Below are positions 8,739-17,496 of a stretch of 64,000 bases of DNA, one piece after another. Every line of letters begins with the position of its first letter. Positions within the stretch are counted from its first letter, which is position 1. The stretch lies in NCBI GenBank assembly GCA_900473915.1, contig UCNG01000002.1:67078-131077 (forward strand). Direction: 5' to 3'. This DNA comes from Hyphomicrobiales bacterium. GTDB taxonomy: Bacteria; Pseudomonadota; Alphaproteobacteria; Rhizobiales; Rhizobiaceae. Under the pieces are notes generated by a model. It was not told where the DNA came from and made no database searches. It saw only the letters and a list, made by a program, of their open reading frames with translations. The position numbers and the translations under genes are program-made.

Positions 8739-9767
8739 TTAGTCTTCCTCTCGCGCAAAGAAAATTTCCGAGACGCCGCGCTTCCCGCCATCACGGCGCA
8801 ACTGGATGACGATGGGGATTACCATTCGGATATAGGACATGAGGTCATGCTTGGCATATCCGCCGGACAATCCGGCCTGCATCATCATCATGGCGATTTG
8901 CTCATAGGCCCCCAGAGGTGTGTCCGCGTGCACTGTCGACATGGAACCAGGGTGCCCCGTATTGATCGCCCGCAGGAATGAGAACGCTTCCACGCCGCGA
9001 ATTTCGCCCACGAAAAGCCGATCTGGCCGCATTCGCAACGAAGCTTCGAGCAGATGCTGGATTGTGACATCGGCCGTTCCTTGTCCCCCCTTGGACGCGA
9101 CAAGATGAACGCGGTTTTCCTGTGGCGGAAACAGCTCGCGCGTATCCTCCAGCGTGAGGATTCTCTCTTTCGGATGTACCGATTTCAGGCAGGCATTCAG
9201 GAATGTGGTTTTTCCCGACGACGTGCCCCCGCTGATCAGAATCGATATGCGTTGCGTAATCGCGGTATGAATGAAGTCGTAAATCCTGTTTTGCTTCAGA
9301 TAGCTGATCAACTGACGGTCGATATCGCTTAATCCGCCTACGGCCACCGAGACTTTTTCAAGCGATCCGCTGTCGCGATATTCTTCCAGAGTGATGTCGT
9401 TGACGACCTGCTTGCGAATGGAGATCGAACCGCCTTCGGGAGCAGCAGGTGGAAGGACCACCTGGATACGCTCCCCGCTTGGGAGTGCTGCACTCAGGAT
9501 CGGCGCAGATTTGCTTATGAACTGATCCGTCGAACCTGCAACGCGTTCGCCGATATTCTGAATTTCGGATGCAGTAAGGACGTCTATGGCATAAAATTCC
9601 ATATGCTCGACACCAAGACGCTCAATATAGACGTGACCGGGTCTGTTTATGGCGATTTCAACGACTCTGGGGTCGTCAAGAAATGGTCTCAACGGCTCCA
9701 GCGCCCGTTCCAGGAAGTAATGTCTGCTGTGTTTGGCGGCAGTAATGCTATTTGCTACGACGTTCAC
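8739..9767 (-). CDS. virB11: Type IV secretion ATPase VirB11
   Basis: A 342-residue traffic ATPase that forms a cytoplasmic hexamer and powers pilus assembly and substrate transfer. The N-terminal domain (about 1-150) includes SGERIQVVLPP and ISIRK; the C-terminal RecA-like domain has Walker A GGTSSGKTT (Lys186), the Asp box region LTLEDTREL, a Walker B segment near LRMRPDRLFVGEIRG and the His box GHPGSMSTVHAD. All catalytic motifs look intact. Its start overlaps the end of virB10 by 20 bases, and it is the last gene of the operon. Confidence 0.96.
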   Translation of the reverse strand: MNVVANSITAAKHSRHYFLERALEPLRPFLDDPRVVEIAINRPGHVYIERLGVEHMEFYAIDVLTASEIQNIGERVAGSTDQFISKSAPILSAALPSGERIQVVLPPAAPEGGSISIRKQVVNDITLEEYRDSGSLEKVSVAVGGLSDIDRQLISYLKQNRIYDFIHTAITQRISILISGGTSSGKTTFLNACLKSVHPKERILTLEDTRELFPPQENRVHLVASKGGQGTADVTIQHLLEASLRMRPDRLFVGEIRGVEAFSFLRAINTGHPGSMSTVHADTPLGAYEQIAMMMMQAGLSGGYAKHDLMSYIRMVIPIVIQLRRDGGKRGVSEIFFAREED

Positions 9768-10890
9768 GGCGGATTTCCTTTATTGCTTCCGTCACGGGGT
9801 CATCGTACATCGCCGAAAAATCGAGATCCTGGCGCACAAAGATGAAGATGCGCTCACCCTGATGGACGCTGATTGTCGGCTTGACGCGCAGGCCGTCGCT
9901 CAGAGCCGTATTTGCCATTTGGCTGAAGGTTTCCGCGATGGTCTGACGTGCCAGCGCCTCACCCCGTTTGGCATCGTCGTTGTTCTGGCCGAATGTACTG
10001 CCGCTGCCATATCCTGTCAGGTAGCTTGCGCCGGCGCCAACGATGGACAGCATGATCGATGCGCCGAACCGTTCGCGCCATTTTTTATCGACGATGCCGG
10101 TCAGGCCCGAACGTCCGAGACTGTCGGTGCCGATTGAGTTCAGGCGAACAGAGACGCCATCGTCGCGCAGCATGCGCGTCCATACGACAAACACCCGGGT
10201 TTGACCTGTCATGACCTCGCTTTGGTATTCGCCGATGAGACGGGTTCCGGTCGGAATGAGAATACGGCGTCCGTCGAAGGAATAGACATCTTCCGAGGTG
10301 ATCGCCCGGACCTGTCCCGGCAAGTCACTCACGATGGACGTCTCAAGAATGCCGGGGATCATTGTGCCTTCCGGCACGACAGCATCAATACGCTTGATCT
10401 TCGTAGCCTTGGCGTTCCGGTCCGGCATGGCGGCGGATGCGGCAAGAAACCTGCTGCTGCTGTCGCGGCCCGCTACGCTTGAATTTCCGTCAACTCCTTC
10501 ATTGTCAGCAGATGCCGCAGCCTGGGAGTTGTCTATCTCGATCAGCTTGGATTTGAACCTTTCTGGAAACTCCTCGACGACCTGCGGCGCGGCAGGCTCG
10601 GTTGTCATCGGCGGCGGTGGGGGAAGGTTTGTTACTTCTGGCTCCGGCGGCGTCTGCACATCCTTTTCACGGGTGAAAGAAGGCGGGCGGAACGATGTCG
10701 TGTTGAATTGCTCGTCCCCATTCATGAGGTTGACCGGTGTGTCGGATGGCTTCAGGATAAGATAGACCATCCCCACTCCGGCCAGCAGAAACGCTGCCAT
10801 CGCAGCCGTCCGGTTGCGCCTGGCATTCTTGTTGCTGACCTGGGCCTCGTCGACCGCAGACAGGGCTTCGAGTTCGGGGGATTGTTTCAT
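9748..10890 (-). CDS. virB10: Type IV secretion channel protein VirB10
   Basis: A 380-residue inner- to outer-membrane spanning protein of the core complex. It shows a short cytoplasmic tail, one membrane helix (AAFLLAGVGMVYLIL), a proline-rich periplasmic stretch (LPPPPP) and the C-terminal TrbI/VirB10 domain with VPEGTMIPGILETSIVSDLPG and DGRRILIPTGTRLIGEYQ. The C-terminal part should form the outer-membrane ring with VirB7 and VirB9. It abuts virB9 with a one-base overlap, the usual 9-10-11 order. Confidence 0.96.
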   Translation of the reverse strand: MKQSPELEALSAVDEAQVSNKNARRNRTAAMAAFLLAGVGMVYLILKPSDTPVNLMNGDEQFNTTSFRPPSFTREKDVQTPPEPEVTNLPPPPPMTTEPAAPQVVEEFPERFKSKLIEIDNSQAAASADNEGVDGNSSVAGRDSSSRFLAASAAMPDRNAKATKIKRIDAVVPEGTMIPGILETSIVSDLPGQVRAITSEDVYSFDGRRILIPTGTRLIGEYQSEVMTGQTRVFVVWTRMLRDDGVSVRLNSIGTDSLGRSGLTGIVDKKWRERFGASIMLSIVGAGASYLTGYGSGSTFGQNNDDAKRGEALARQTIAETFSQMANTALSDGLRVKPTISVHQGERIFIFVRQDLDFSAMYDDPVTEAIKEIRRERRSK

Positions 10891-11699
10891 CAGTTGCCGC
10901 TCCTTCTACGCCTGGTTGCTGCGGGATCAGGAGCGGGGCCCATAATGGCGGGATCAGGTGCGGCGAAATCCGGTTTTTTCAGATTGAAAATGCATATCCA
11001 TTGATCGCCGTCGCGCAGCGTATATTGCGTGGCTGTCCCATCCAGCACCAGATATTCGCCTTCCTTACGGAAATTCCGAAGTGTTTCGGAAAAATTGCTG
11101 TTCACCGCGAAGATTGCGGGTGTCCGGCCGGGGAACTTGAAGAATGTTTTTTTGCCGTCATCGAAGACCATCGCTGGCTTCAGTTTCGTGTCGCCCGTAA
11201 ACGAGTAGTCCAGATTGACGTTTGCCTTGTCAATCATGGAGATATTGGGGTTTGCGGCCCGAAATTCTGCTTCTTTGCGAATTGAAGCATTCAGATCCTT
11301 TTCAGGATAGGTGAAACGGACGCCAAAGACCTCCTTGCCGGCGCTGGGAGCATAGTCTTGCAACTCCAGAAAATAGATGCGCTTGCTAGTAACGACATTC
11401 ATGTTCGTATTGACGTTCTTCGCCGTCGGCTTGACGAACAGGATGTTGCCCTTGTCAGCCGGGGCAATCTGCCAGCTATCTGTGTCGCCGAGAGAAATTA
11501 TCTCGAACTTCTCATCTTCATCGAAGATGATCATTGTCGAAACTCCGTATGTTGCGGAAATCTTGACGACATTGTTGGGCTGATACACGACGTTCGTCAC
11601 GCGGGCGTCTAACGAGCCGGGCCGGGGCGTCTGCGCGCCGTAGGCATGAGGAAGAACTGCGGCCAAGAAGGCTGCGGTCGACAAAATTAGCCTTCTCAT
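10890..11699 (-). CDS. virB9: Type IV secretion outer-membrane complex protein VirB9
   Basis: A 269-residue periplasmic/outer-membrane protein with a signal peptide (MRRLILSTAAFLAAVLPHAYG). The N-terminal domain carries the CagX/VirB9 pattern RVTNVVYQPNNVVKISATYG and TSKRIYFLEL; the C-terminal part (about 190-255) has PAIFAVNSNFSETLRNFR and is the region expected to bind VirB7. Overlaps virB8 by four bases. Length and order match the family. Confidence 0.94.
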   Translation of the reverse strand: MRRLILSTAAFLAAVLPHAYGAQTPRPGSLDARVTNVVYQPNNVVKISATYGVSTMIIFDEDEKFEIISLGDTDSWQIAPADKGNILFVKPTAKNVNTNMNVVTSKRIYFLELQDYAPSAGKEVFGVRFTYPEKDLNASIRKEAEFRAANPNISMIDKANVNLDYSFTGDTKLKPAMVFDDGKKTFFKFPGRTPAIFAVNSNFSETLRNFRKEGEYLVLDGTATQYTLRDGDQWICIFNLKKPDFAAPDPAIMGPAPDPAATRRRRSGN

Positions 11700-12391
11700 T
11701 CTTTGCCCCCATCAGTGACCGTTTCCTGATCCCTCCGGTAATTATAGACTTGAAAGCCGAGGGGGTTCTCGAAACGCCACGCATTGGTGGCGGGTTCGTT
11801 CGTATAGCGATAGCGAACTACCGATATGTAATGCCTTGTTATGGCGTCGGTATAGGATTTTTCAGTCGTGGAGAACCGAACGAGAGCGGTCGAGTCGTTC
11901 GGGAAGGTGACGGATTTTACCTCGACGCGCACCTGCTTGTCTTTTCCATAGATGCGCATCGGATTTTCGGAGTTTGTAATGCTATACTGGCGCTCCAGAT
12001 CGTTTGCGGCGTCCCCGGTCGATAACAACGCTGCGATGCCATAATTTTCGCTGATGGCATAAGGATCGTAGCCCTCCCGCATTCGGATGTAGCGCACGAT
12101 GTTGGCCTGTGTGATGGCGCGCGTCTCCGTCAGGTTCTGCGCTTTCGTCAGACCGCTCTTGGTCTCGATGTACCCCGTCGCTTTATCGACGACCACGATG
12201 ACCGGTTCGAAAGATTTCAACGGTACCAGCATGACGAGCGCAAGTAGTGCAAACACCGACATCAGGCCGAAAATCACCGTGACGAACCATGCGAGGTTTC
12301 TTGATCGTTTGGCTTTCCGGACGATCTCGTTCTCCCAACGGTCGCCGTCCTGAAAGTAATTTCTCAATGCAGCTTCTTTTGTATCAGTCAT
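11696..12391 (-). CDS. virB8: Type IV secretion inner-membrane protein VirB8
   Basis: A 231-residue bitopic protein: a cytoplasmic tail of about 28 residues, a membrane helix (LAWFVTVIFGLMSVFALLALVML) and a periplasmic NTF2-like domain with the family pattern VVDKATGYIET, MREGYDPY and ISVVRYRYTNEPATNAWRFENPLGFQVYNYRRD. VirB8 organises the inner-membrane complex and contacts VirB5, VirB9 and VirB10. It follows virB6 after about 33 bases with no virB7 between them. Confidence 0.95.
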   Translation of the reverse strand: MTDTKEAALRNYFQDGDRWENEIVRKAKRSRNLAWFVTVIFGLMSVFALLALVMLVPLKSFEPVIVVVDKATGYIETKSGLTKAQNLTETRAITQANIVRYIRMREGYDPYAISENYGIAALLSTGDAANDLERQYSITNSENPMRIYGKDKQVRVEVKSVTFPNDSTALVRFSTTEKSYTDAITRHYISVVRYRYTNEPATNAWRFENPLGFQVYNYRRDQETVTDGGKE

Positions 12392-12424
12392 GATCTAACC
12401 AATAAATTGCGGGGACGTGCAGTT

Positions 12425-13456
12425 TTACTGCGGCAGGCTGTGGCTGCGGATCCGGTTTTGCATTGCTTCTATTTCACCTTGACGGATTGGCGAGGCCGAA
12501 ACGCCGCCAAGGTTGGAGCGATAAAAAAAGCGCGGTCGTGTACTCCGACGGGAGCTGGATTGTGCGTTCACCTGTGCGATTTGAGGGGGGCTGCCAAGGC
12601 CGGTTGCATAGCTCACGCTTCGTGAGAAATCACCGATTCTTGCGGTTATACCGCTTGCAACTCCTTGGGCGATGGTAAAAACCTTGGCCACAACGAATAT
12701 ACCAGCCGTACACAGCAAGATAAAACCCGCTACTTCGGTCAAGGTAAGGTTTCTTCCTTTGGCGATACGAATCATTTCCGTCAGATCAGGCTCGATGACC
12801 CTAATGAGAAAGGCGCACACGACGTATAGAAAGAGAGGAAGCAGTGCATACCGAAGCAATTGCTCAAACCACGCCCAGCCAATTCCTCTGGATCGTTCGA
12901 ACAGCATACAGGCAATGAAAATTGGGGCCAGTCCGATCAACAACCACGTTGCGACCTTGGACAGTAGTAACATGGATAGTGCCAGGCCGATAAACAGCAT
13001 TGCCGTGGTCATTATCAATATGCCGACAAGTGACGGAAGAACAGCTTCAAACCCGGTTTGCTCGGCAAGGGCACCGGCAGCCTGGTTCGCGCCACTCCAG
13101 ATTTTCGATAACCCAGTGGTTATGTCTTTCATGTCGGAATTGAGAGTGCTCAATAATTTCTCGCCTAATGCCTTGGGGGGGGCATTGAGTAGACTGTAGA
13201 TAAAGTCATTGAAATAACGCCAGTTTTGTATGAGCAGAACAATAACAACCATGCGAAGTATACGGGCAGATACTGCGGCCACAGTAATTTGCGATGTGCC
13301 GAATATGAGTTGCAGACCATAATAGGTGACGTACGCAATCAGCATGACATTGAGCAGTGGCGCAATTTGGGTGCCGATGCTCGTATAGACAGATTGGGAA
13401 AAACCGATACCGGCGTCATCCATCCGAACTAGTATATTACCCAGAAAGTCAGCCAT
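12425..13456 (-). CDS. virB6: Type IV secretion polytopic channel protein VirB6
   Basis: A 343-residue inner-membrane protein with five or more helices (IAPLLNVMLIAYVTYYGLQL, ILRMVVIVLLIQN, VGILIMTTAMLFIGLALSML, WLLIGLAPIFIACMLF, YALLPLFLYVVCAFLI, EVAGFILLCTAGIFVVAKVF). WLLIGLAP.F followed by W.EQLLRYAL is typical of the TrbL/VirB6 family. The C-terminal 70 residues are Ser/Arg-rich and cytoplasmic. VirB6 forms part of the inner-membrane passage. It starts 13 bases after the small lipoprotein gene. Confidence 0.92.
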   Translation of the reverse strand: MADFLGNILVRMDDAGIGFSQSVYTSIGTQIAPLLNVMLIAYVTYYGLQLIFGTSQITVAAVSARILRMVVIVLLIQNWRYFNDFIYSLLNAPPKALGEKLLSTLNSDMKDITTGLSKIWSGANQAAGALAEQTGFEAVLPSLVGILIMTTAMLFIGLALSMLLLSKVATWLLIGLAPIFIACMLFERSRGIGWAWFEQLLRYALLPLFLYVVCAFLIRVIEPDLTEMIRIAKGRNLTLTEVAGFILLCTAGIFVVAKVFTIAQGVASGITARIGDFSRSVSYATGLGSPPQIAQVNAQSSSRRSTRPRFFYRSNLGGVSASPIRQGEIEAMQNRIRSHSLPQ

Positions 13457-13469
13457 CGCGTGCCTCCGT

Positions 13470-13691
13470 TTATTGGGTTGTTATCGCTGTTATTGCTGCC
13501 AAAGCGCTGGCGCGATCGGTATTGATCAACGCCATTGGCCCGCATTCATGGCGGGGATCTTCGGCAAACGACGTGAGGTTCGCCGGACGCTTGCATGGAG
13601 CGGTCTTCTCTTTAACTGAGCCGCAGCCTGCGATACTGCCGAGGAATAATAAGGCTGCACAATATCTCAAACATGTTGAATTAATTATCAT
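13470..13691 (-). CDS. Small lipoprotein between virB5 and virB6 (VirB7-like or entry-exclusion-like)
   Basis: A 73-residue protein with a lipoprotein signal peptide: hydrophobic core LLFLGSIAG followed by Cys. The mature part has two further Cys (APCKRP and RHECGPM) about 17 residues apart, which could form a disulfide. In several VirB-type plasmid systems this slot holds an eex gene, while VirB7 usually follows virB6. No other lipoprotein is in the operon, so this may serve as VirB7, pairing with VirB9. The reading frame overlaps the end of virB5 by 11 bases. The role is inferred from position and lipobox only. Confidence 0.65.
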   Translation of the reverse strand: MIINSTCLRYCAALLFLGSIAGCGSVKEKTAPCKRPANLTSFAEDPRHECGPMALINTDRASALAAITAITTQ

Positions 13692-14376
13692 TGTAGCCCA
13701 TCGTCATCATGTTTCGATACAAATTCGTAGTGCGGTTTCGTGTGTCCGTCTGGTTAGAAGCCAGCATATTGTTACTAATTCCTGCAAGCTCATTTAAAAG
13801 CAGGCCGTTTTGAGCTTGTATCTCGCTATTCTGATCTATAGAATCTTTTATATCTTTTGTTTGTCCAATATTTTGAGCCATCGCAATATAGTTTTTCTTC
13901 CTTATCTTCAGGAGAGCTAGAGTTCCCTTTACAAATGAACTAATATCTGTTGTTGTGCGTGAAACATTCTCTACTAATGGATCTTTATTCGACTTGTTGT
14001 CTTTCGTGATTCTTGTCTCGTATTGTTGTTTGATTCCATCAGAATATAATATTAAAGCATCTATGGTCTTCTCCATTCTGGTAAAATCGTCGTCCCCAGT
14101 AGTCTGAGCCGCAGTTTGCGTTGTAGTATCCGGTGTGCGTGGCTTGGTAATTGCTTCTAGAGTTTTCGCAAGATCTTCGCTTATTTTAGTTGCTTTTTTT
14201 AAGATGTTTTCTGTATCTGTTCGTATTTCAGTATTCTTTGTAAGTATAGATTTGCTAGTAGTGTCTATACTATTGTTGGCGGTGTAATTTAATGGGTCAA
14301 ATACGACTTGAGAGAATGCGTTACTTGTACTTAATACGGCAATTATAGTTGAGAATATTATTGTATGGATTCTCAT
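13681..14376 (-). CDS. virB5: VirB5-like pilus-tip/adhesin protein, AT-rich
   Basis: A 231-residue secreted protein (signal peptide MRIHTIIFSTIIAVLSTSNAFS) followed by VVFDPLNYTANN, which resembles the start of mature VirB5/TrbJ proteins, and then long helical stretches rich in Asn, Thr, Asp and Lys. VirB5 is a minor pilus component thought to contact recipient or host cells. The start at 14376 has AGGAGG seven bases upstream; the ATG at 14382 would be too close to it. The gene is far richer in A+T than its neighbours and uses AAT, ATA and TTT-type codons heavily, so it may have a different history. Position between virB4 and virB6 supports the call. Confidence 0.75.
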   Translation of the reverse strand: MRIHTIIFSTIIAVLSTSNAFSQVVFDPLNYTANNSIDTTSKSILTKNTEIRTDTENILKKATKISEDLAKTLEAITKPRTPDTTTQTAAQTTGDDDFTRMEKTIDALILYSDGIKQQYETRITKDNKSNKDPLVENVSRTTTDISSFVKGTLALLKIRKKNYIAMAQNIGQTKDIKDSIDQNSEIQAQNGLLLNELAGISNNMLASNQTDTRNRTTNLYRNMMTMGYNDN

Positions 14377-14416
14377 TTGCATTCCTCCTGTGGTAGAAGT
14401 ATAAGTACTTATATAA

Positions 14417-16837
14417 TTACTCGAAGGACTCCTTCGTCCATTTGCAGAATATCGGCAGCCAGTTCTCGGGATTGTCGCCAAGACGCTCCCGCAGGGCTGC
14501 GCACTCCTCGACGGTCTCCTTCCGCCCGGATAGCACTTTCACCAGATCGGGCATTGTCGAGAGATCGAGGCGTGCGATTACGGAATCGTTCCCGTGCTTG
14601 ATGAGGAAGGTGCGCTTTTCGGGCGGGGTATTCTTGATGAAATTGAATTCCTTGAACGTCAGTCCGAAACGCTTGATGTAGCTTTCCTCGTCGGCGCGCG
14701 GATTTGGGAAATGAATATTCGTGGCCGATTGTTCAATCAGCGTGTGCGACGCTTTCGCCTTGGCGATATCGGCTGCCGACTGCGTGCCAAACCCGACTAT
14801 GCCGTTGAGCTTGCGGATGGTCTTCATCTTGTCGACAATGAAATTGCTGAATGTCTCGTCCATCAGCAACTGCCAGCCCTCATCCATGAAAAACATGACG
14901 GGGTCACCGTTCAGGAGTTCATCGAGCCGGTGATAGAGATACATCAGGGCAGGCGTGCGGATATCCTCATTGCCGAGGACGCTTGTCATGTCGAAGCCGA
15001 AAACGCTGCACCCCGAAAAAGATAGGACGTCTTGCTGGGCATTGAACAACCAGGCTTTTTCCCCGTCGATCCAGGGCCGCAAACGCGAGGCCAGATCGTT
15101 GGCATCCGCTCGTGAACGGCCAACCAGAAGGCCGGAAAGGTTCGGCAGATTGCGCTGGGCGGCGGGCTCCTGCATGATCCGGACAATCGCGCGCTCAAGC
15201 GTGTCGGCATCTTCCTGGGAGAACTCGCGACGATCATTTGTCCGCAGCATCGACTTCAGGAGGCGCAGCAGGAAATCGCGGTTGGGTCCGGTATTTTCGA
15301 GTTGAAGCGGGTTGAAACCTGTCGGCGTGCCGGGCGAGAGAATTTCATAAGTTCCGCCCATGGCCCGGACAAATATCTCCGCGCCGCGGTCCTTGTCGAA
15401 AAAGACCGCCTTCGGCGTGGGATCGACACGCATTGCCTGCGCCAGCAGGAATGTCAGGGCAACGGTCTTGCCGGAACCGGTGGGGCCGGTGACCAGAAAA
15501 TGGCCGATATCGCGACGATGGAAGTTAAACCAGTACGGGGTTTGCGACGTGGTTTCGAGGATCGTGATCGGCAATTTCCAATGCAGGTTGTCGGATTGGC
15601 CAGTCGCAAAATTATGCATTGAGGAGAGGCCGGAAAAATTGGCTGACGACAGCATGGCCTTGCGTGCGCGATAACTGTGATTGCCGGGAAGTTGGGCCCA
15701 GAAGGACGCTTCGAGATTCATATCCTCGCGCAGCCAGTTGATATTCATATCAGTCAGGCAGCTTCCGAGTTCTGAAACGGTCTTGCTCAAGCCCTCCAGA
15801 TCGCGTGACAGGCAAAGCAACGAGAAATGGTGAATGCCGAAAACAGCCTCCTGGTTCATGAGGCTGTTGAGGGCGAAATCAATGTCGCTTTCGACCGAGC
15901 TTCCGCCTTCGTCCGATGCCGCGATCTGGCGCTGAAGGCGCGTGATGCGTTCCTGGGCTATCGGTTTGTCGGAAATGGTGAAACTCTGCGTCAGGATGAA
16001 CTCGTGGTTCACCTGCAGAAGCCCGTCCAGCATTCCAGGACCCGTATAGGGCGGATATTCCTTTATGGAAAGCATCGCGCCATAACGGTTGTCTTCCTCT
16101 GTAGCGGCCTGCGTTTGCATCGCCCGCTTGCTGAAATGCAGACGCGAGGTCCCGACATAGTTGCGGATACCCATCCGCGGCAATCGCATCTTCCGGAAAA
16201 TGCCGCAGGTCAGAATGGAATTGAAAAATTCGCAGGGCTCGGAATAGGGCTCTCCGTCGCGATAGGTAATGCCAAGCGTGCGCGCTCCATATTTCTGCAG
16301 TTCCCGCGTGACATTGGAGACGAGTTCCTCAAGGTCCGTCACCGTTTCCCGCACCTGTCGGTCCCGGGCCTCTGCTCCGCCTGATTTTGTAAAGGTACGG
16401 CTGACAATATCACTCAGGCCAAGCGCGCCACGCATATCGGTGCGAACGATGGACAGGTAGATATCATTGCTGAACATGCGCTTGTGGCGCAACTGATTCA
16501 GATAGCGGTTATTGAGCTGGTCGCAGAACGGATCCTCGAACGAGCCGGTGATTTCTGTGTCCGCCTGCCGTCGGACGATGGTTGACCAGACGGAAAAGCG
16601 GCTTGATCCCAGTGCTCGAATGATCGTGTTCTGTACACTGGCGCGCATGTTGAGTTCCGCCTGATCCTCTGTCTGAAAGAACAGGCCTGCAAGCTTGATA
16701 GTCGATACTATCGCGCCATTCTCCAGGCCGATCACAGTATCGGACAGGTGTCGCAGGTAGGGGATGTGCGTTGCCATCGGGCGCTCTTTGTGAGCATTTT
16801 TTCCAAAGCCGAGCTCTTCCCTGACTATTTTCAACAT
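14417..16837 (-). CDS. virB4: Type IV secretion ATPase VirB4
   Basis: An 806-residue ATPase, the largest engine of the system. The N-terminal CagE/TrbE/VirB domain spans about 1-420; the C-terminal ATPase domain has Walker A GPTGSGKT (Lys457), a Walker B region at PVMFFMDEGWQLL, and GFGTQSAADIAKAK near the conserved RAAD/Q motifs. Length is normal. It starts three bases after virB3 stops, arguing for coupled translation. All key residues appear intact, so the system is probably functional. Confidence 0.97.
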   Translation of the reverse strand: MLKIVREELGFGKNAHKERPMATHIPYLRHLSDTVIGLENGAIVSTIKLAGLFFQTEDQAELNMRASVQNTIIRALGSSRFSVWSTIVRRQADTEITGSFEDPFCDQLNNRYLNQLRHKRMFSNDIYLSIVRTDMRGALGLSDIVSRTFTKSGGAEARDRQVRETVTDLEELVSNVTRELQKYGARTLGITYRDGEPYSEPCEFFNSILTCGIFRKMRLPRMGIRNYVGTSRLHFSKRAMQTQAATEEDNRYGAMLSIKEYPPYTGPGMLDGLLQVNHEFILTQSFTISDKPIAQERITRLQRQIAASDEGGSSVESDIDFALNSLMNQEAVFGIHHFSLLCLSRDLEGLSKTVSELGSCLTDMNINWLREDMNLEASFWAQLPGNHSYRARKAMLSSANFSGLSSMHNFATGQSDNLHWKLPITILETTSQTPYWFNFHRRDIGHFLVTGPTGSGKTVALTFLLAQAMRVDPTPKAVFFDKDRGAEIFVRAMGGTYEILSPGTPTGFNPLQLENTGPNRDFLLRLLKSMLRTNDRREFSQEDADTLERAIVRIMQEPAAQRNLPNLSGLLVGRSRADANDLASRLRPWIDGEKAWLFNAQQDVLSFSGCSVFGFDMTSVLGNEDIRTPALMYLYHRLDELLNGDPVMFFMDEGWQLLMDETFSNFIVDKMKTIRKLNGIVGFGTQSAADIAKAKASHTLIEQSATNIHFPNPRADEESYIKRFGLTFKEFNFIKNTPPEKRTFLIKHGNDSVIARLDLSTMPDLVKVLSGRKETVEECAALRERLGDNPENWLPIFCKWTKESFE

Positions 16838-16840
16838 GCG

Positions 16841-17140
16841 CTAAGGTCCATATGAGTTCGTTCCCCAGAAAGACTTGTTGGGAGTTCTTGGTGTCTTGCG
16901 GCTCGTAACCTCCAGAATATCGAGTATCTTGTTGTCCCATGCACAAAGCGAAAACAGGACGAGATAGCTGATTGGCGCAAAGAGCAGTACCCAGAAGGAC
17001 TTGGTGGTCAGCCACCCAATGACGGTGACGCCAATCACGATTACGACCGCCATATAGGGCACGCCCCAGATTGTTGGTGATCGGGTAAGCCCAATCACCA
17101 ATGGGGTCAGATGCGGCTTGACATCCTCGTATTCCGTCAT
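16841..17140 (-). CDS. virB3: Type IV secretion protein VirB3
   Basis: A 99-residue inner-membrane protein with two adjacent hydrophobic segments (TIWGVPYMAVVIVIGVTVIGWL and FWVLLFAPISYLVLFSLCAW). The N-terminal pattern PLVIGLTRSPTIWGVPY fits the VirB3 family. VirB3 works with VirB4 in pilus biogenesis. It lies two bases downstream of virB2 and three bases upstream of virB4. Confidence 0.92.
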   Translation of the reverse strand: MTEYEDVKPHLTPLVIGLTRSPTIWGVPYMAVVIVIGVTVIGWLTTKSFWVLLFAPISYLVLFSLCAWDNKILDILEVTSRKTPRTPNKSFWGTNSYGP

Positions 17141-17142
17141 CG

Positions 17143-17484
17143 TTATTTCCCAACCGCTAGGCTCAACGTTTCGACGATTGATTTAGCCCCGAACACCAGC
17201 CCGATACCGAGGATCACGCTACCGGCAAAAAACCAGCCAAGGCGGCCGGCGAAGGCCAGAAATCCGAGACCTATGACGGCGATGGTGGCAAGCAGCCGCC
17301 CGAAATCGCCATCTATGAAGTCCACGAATGTCTTAAAAGTCTCCTGAATCGGTCCGAAGGCATTGTTTACGCCTTCTGCCAGTGCCGCATCGGCTCCTGC
17401 AATCTGCGCCGCAGCCAGCAGGCAAAGACAGGCTGTCAGTTTTGCAGTGGTGATTTGCCAATCCTTGTGCAATTCGTTGTTCAT
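17143..17484 (-). CDS. virB2: Type IV secretion major pilin VirB2
   Basis: A 113-residue pilin precursor: a long signal sequence ending ALA before EGVNNAFG, then two hydrophobic segments (LLATIAVIGLGFLAFAG and WFFAGSVILGIGLVFGAKSIV) linked by a short polar turn, the standard VirB2 pilin fold. The mature subunit would be about 78 residues. It lies 12 bases after virB1. Confidence 0.92.
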   Translation of the reverse strand: MNNELHKDWQITTAKLTACLCLLAAAQIAGADAALAEGVNNAFGPIQETFKTFVDFIDGDFGRLLATIAVIGLGFLAFAGRLGWFFAGSVILGIGLVFGAKSIVETLSLAVGK

Positions 17485-17496
17485 ATTTTTCTCCTC

